Assembly: GCA_900548745.1 (NCBI GenBank)
Contig: URLQ01000011.1
Coordinates: 1-32,710, forward strand
Reading direction: 5' to 3'
Origin: an uncultured Prevotella sp.
GTDB lineage: Bacteria > Bacteroidota > Bacteroidia > Bacteroidales > Bacteroidaceae
Length of the DNA stretch: 32,710 bases
Both the position numbers and the translations under genes were made by a program. Shown here piece after piece: positions 31,686-32,710 of this stretch (position 1 is its first letter; every line of letters begins with the position of its first letter). A model generated the notes under the pieces. It made no database searches, was not told the origin of the DNA, and saw only the letters and a list, made by a program, of their open reading frames with translations.

Positions 31686-31787
31686 ATACGTTAAATCTCA
31701 CATTTTTTTGTATCTACACAGAATCCACACTGTCACTTTTCTATCGTTTAGAGCGTATAATACTGATAATCAACTAATAATACATTC
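31681..31787. repeat. Shared 3' flank of AbiF module, copy 2
   Basis: It starts at the helicase stop codon (GGTTAAATACGTTAAATC) and ends with the 43 bases (31745-31787) identical to 27193-27235. Sequence on the right differs completely between the copies, so AATACATTC marks a junction. Confidence 0.85.
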
Positions 31788-31967
31788 TGTGATTGTAGTA
31801 AACTTGACAATGTAATTCTTCCTGATGGATTGGAATCTATAGGTTCTGATTATATCTATTCTGATGCAAGTAGCTTTGCTAACTTTGCCGTAATTCTCAG
31901 TCCGAGAGCAAGCTCTCTTTCATCGACTTACAGCAAACAATGTCGCAGAGCATGCTCTGCTTCCTGA
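31788..31967 (+). pseudogene. Fragment of a BspA-like leucine-rich-repeat gene
   Basis: Directly after the repeat an open frame without a start codon reads CDCSKLDNVILPDGLESIGSDY, one LRR_5/BspA-type repeat unit, then degenerates (ILSPRASSLSSTYSKQCRRACSAS) to a stop. It looks like the joined tail of a surface-protein gene cut by the insertion of the module. Only one repeat unit is recognisable. Confidence 0.5.
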
Positions 31968-32089
31968 AAATACAGTTGGGCGATAAACATTAAAAACCAA
32001 GCGAATAGACAAGTATAAACAAGTTGATGTGTAAACAACACGTGAGAGCATAAAAACTCATGGGGTGCAATGTTTTTTATGTTTATCGC
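31914..32089. repeat. Cluster of palindromes and an inverted repeat
   Basis: GAGAGC-aa-GCTCTC (31914-31927), the perfect palindrome GCAGAGCATGCTCTGC (31945-31960), and an 11-bp inverted repeat GCGATAAACAT (31980-31990) with ATGTTTATCGC (32079-32089). The first two fall inside the tail of the LRR fragment. No gene is seen in 31968-32367. Confidence 0.7.
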
Positions 32090-32090
32090 T

Positions 32091-32221
32091 GTATATATTT
32101 TCCGATTGGCACATCGTGCCAATGCTTAAAATTCAGATAAGGCAGTAGAGAGCTTGCTCGCTTAAGGCTTTGTCTGAATTTTAAGCAAGCTGTGGGCTCG
32201 GAAAATATATACGGTGTTTTT
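32091..32221. repeat. Structured dispersed repeat, copy 2, with enclosing arms
   Basis: An outer 15-bp stem (GTATATATTTTCCGA, 32091-32105, with 32198-32212) encloses two hairpins: ATTGGCAC-atc-GTGCCAAT (32105-32123) and a 14-bp stem GCTTAAAATTCAGA (32124-32137) with 32173-32186. The result is a three-way, cloverleaf-like fold. Positions 32162-32221 match 2405-2464 at about 87%. Confidence 0.8.
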
Positions 32222-32367
32222 AAATGTTTTTGTATAAGCGTAGGACAGAATCTCCTGTTTACATCACTCCAAATATCGGATGAGCCTCATTTTAAGCTAT
32301 TCTGCAGATTTTAATGTATTTTTTTTGAAAAAAACAGGTTAAAGTAGGATTGTATATATTTATTTAC

Positions 32368-32415
32368 TAAATTTGCAGCGGAGTATAATGTCAGCGGATG
32401 TTTGTCTCCGTTTTT
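32368..32415 (+). promoter_or_regulatory. Possible promoter with short leader hairpin
   Basis: TAAATTTG (32368-32375) followed by GCAG, as at both AbiF promoters, then stem CGGAG (32379-32383) with CTCCG (32406-32410) and TTTTTG. The loop has no similarity to the AbiF loop. No -33 box is found. What it would drive is the structured region at 32450 or a gene beyond the window. Confidence 0.4.
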
Positions 32416-32449
32416 GTGGAAAATAATTAGCGTTTGCTATTCGGTCATG

Positions 32450-32566
32450 CACATTGGAACGTAGGAAATTTCAAAACAAGCATTGAAACACGAACTATAG
32501 CGAACGTTCACGATATCGTGGACGTTACTTGTCGTGTTTCTCAGCTTTTCCTACGGCTGCAATGTG
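32450..32566. other. Nested four-stem inverted repeat, possible ncRNA
   Basis: Four arm pairs nest around one centre: CACATTG (32450) with CAATGTG (32560); CGTAGGAA (32460) with TTCCTACG (32548); GAAACACGA (32485) with TCGTGTTTC (32532); AACGTTCACGAT (32503) with ATCGTGGACGTT (32515, one G-T pair). Interior gaps are 3/4, 17/7 and 9/5 nt, giving a long rod with a bubble. It could be a small RNA, or a DNA palindrome of a mobile element. Flanks 32567-32710 show no gene. Confidence 0.6.
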
Positions 32567-32710
32567 GACAGGTCTCGTCCACGTGTTGTATCCGTAGGGT
32601 AAAGAAAAACCGTGGCATTCGCATTTTATAAGAACATATATGTTTAACTTTTAAAATGTAATTAGGGATATTCAGCTTATTCCCACTTTATATTTCCTAA
32701 AGACAGCCAA

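Noticed and set aside
32434..32631. 65-aa ORF over the nested inverted repeat
   Set aside because: The reading is explained by the palindromic structure; no family-like features, and the arms impose the codons on both strands.
26187..32710. Integrase, transposase or tRNA attachment site for the island
   Set aside because: I looked for integrase or transposase motifs and for tRNA-like sequences and found none; the flanking repeat is the only boundary signal.

Overview
The window looks like chromosomal DNA of a Bacteroidales bacterium, most likely Prevotella or a close relative. Promoters have the Bacteroidetes form (TTTG, about 19-20 nt, TAnnTTTG), Shine-Dalgarno sequences are rare, lipoproteins carry SCSSDDDD-type tails, and the gene families (FHS sugar permease, BspA-like leucine-rich repeats, DUF4595-like lipoprotein, DUF5703-like and GH78 glycosidases, LptD of the Bacteroidetes type) are typical of gut or oral Bacteroidales. 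Names rest on motifs and memory of families; no database was searched.

Layout. 1-6589 is a mannitol/fructose utilisation locus. On the minus strand lie fructokinase, an outer-membrane protein and the start of a VOC-family gene; on the plus strand lie a LacI-type regulator, a mannitol dehydrogenase and an FHS permease. The two transcription units carry the same control region: three LacI-type half-palindromes with spacings 19 and 12 bp, then 53 bp to an identical TATATTTG -7 box. 6674-10685 (plus) holds a CPA2 cation/proton antiporter, an EamA transporter and an exported M15-like peptidase. 10691-14849 (minus) holds a leucine-rich-repeat protein, polyphosphate kinase and exopolyphosphatase. 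15774-16647 (plus) holds a small lipoprotein and a MaoC-like hydratase. 16762-19587 (minus) is an LptD-like protein, 19919-20932 (minus) a calcium-poor, Asp-rich DUF4595-like lipoprotein, and 21212-26186 (minus) a two-gene rhamnoside-degrading unit.

From about 26200 to the right end the DNA becomes AT-rich and is an accessory island. Its core is an Abi_2/AbiF-type HEPN protein (27904-28815) overlapping by 22 nt a primase-helicase of the TOTE type with a degenerate phospholipase D-like tail (28794-31685). Directly upstream, between a near-perfect promoter and the abi start codon, is a short RNA hairpin with a U-tract. A second, ruined copy of the same module lies just to the left (26575-27235): same promoter, same leader hairpin, an abi gene with a large internal deletion and a frameshift, and the same 3' flank. 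Four of the six stem pairs differ between the two leaders and all are compensated while the 22-nt loop is conserved. This is direct evidence, within the window, for a selected RNA structure tied to the HEPN protein. It fits what I recall of AbiF systems, where a structured RNA acts with a HEPN toxin, and here it is joined to a TOTE primase-helicase.

The right end (31788-32710) has no convincing gene. It holds a leucine-rich-repeat fragment, several small palindromes, a structured 60-bp repeat also found at 2405-2464, and a nested 117-nt inverted repeat that may be an RNA gene or a mobile-element remnant.
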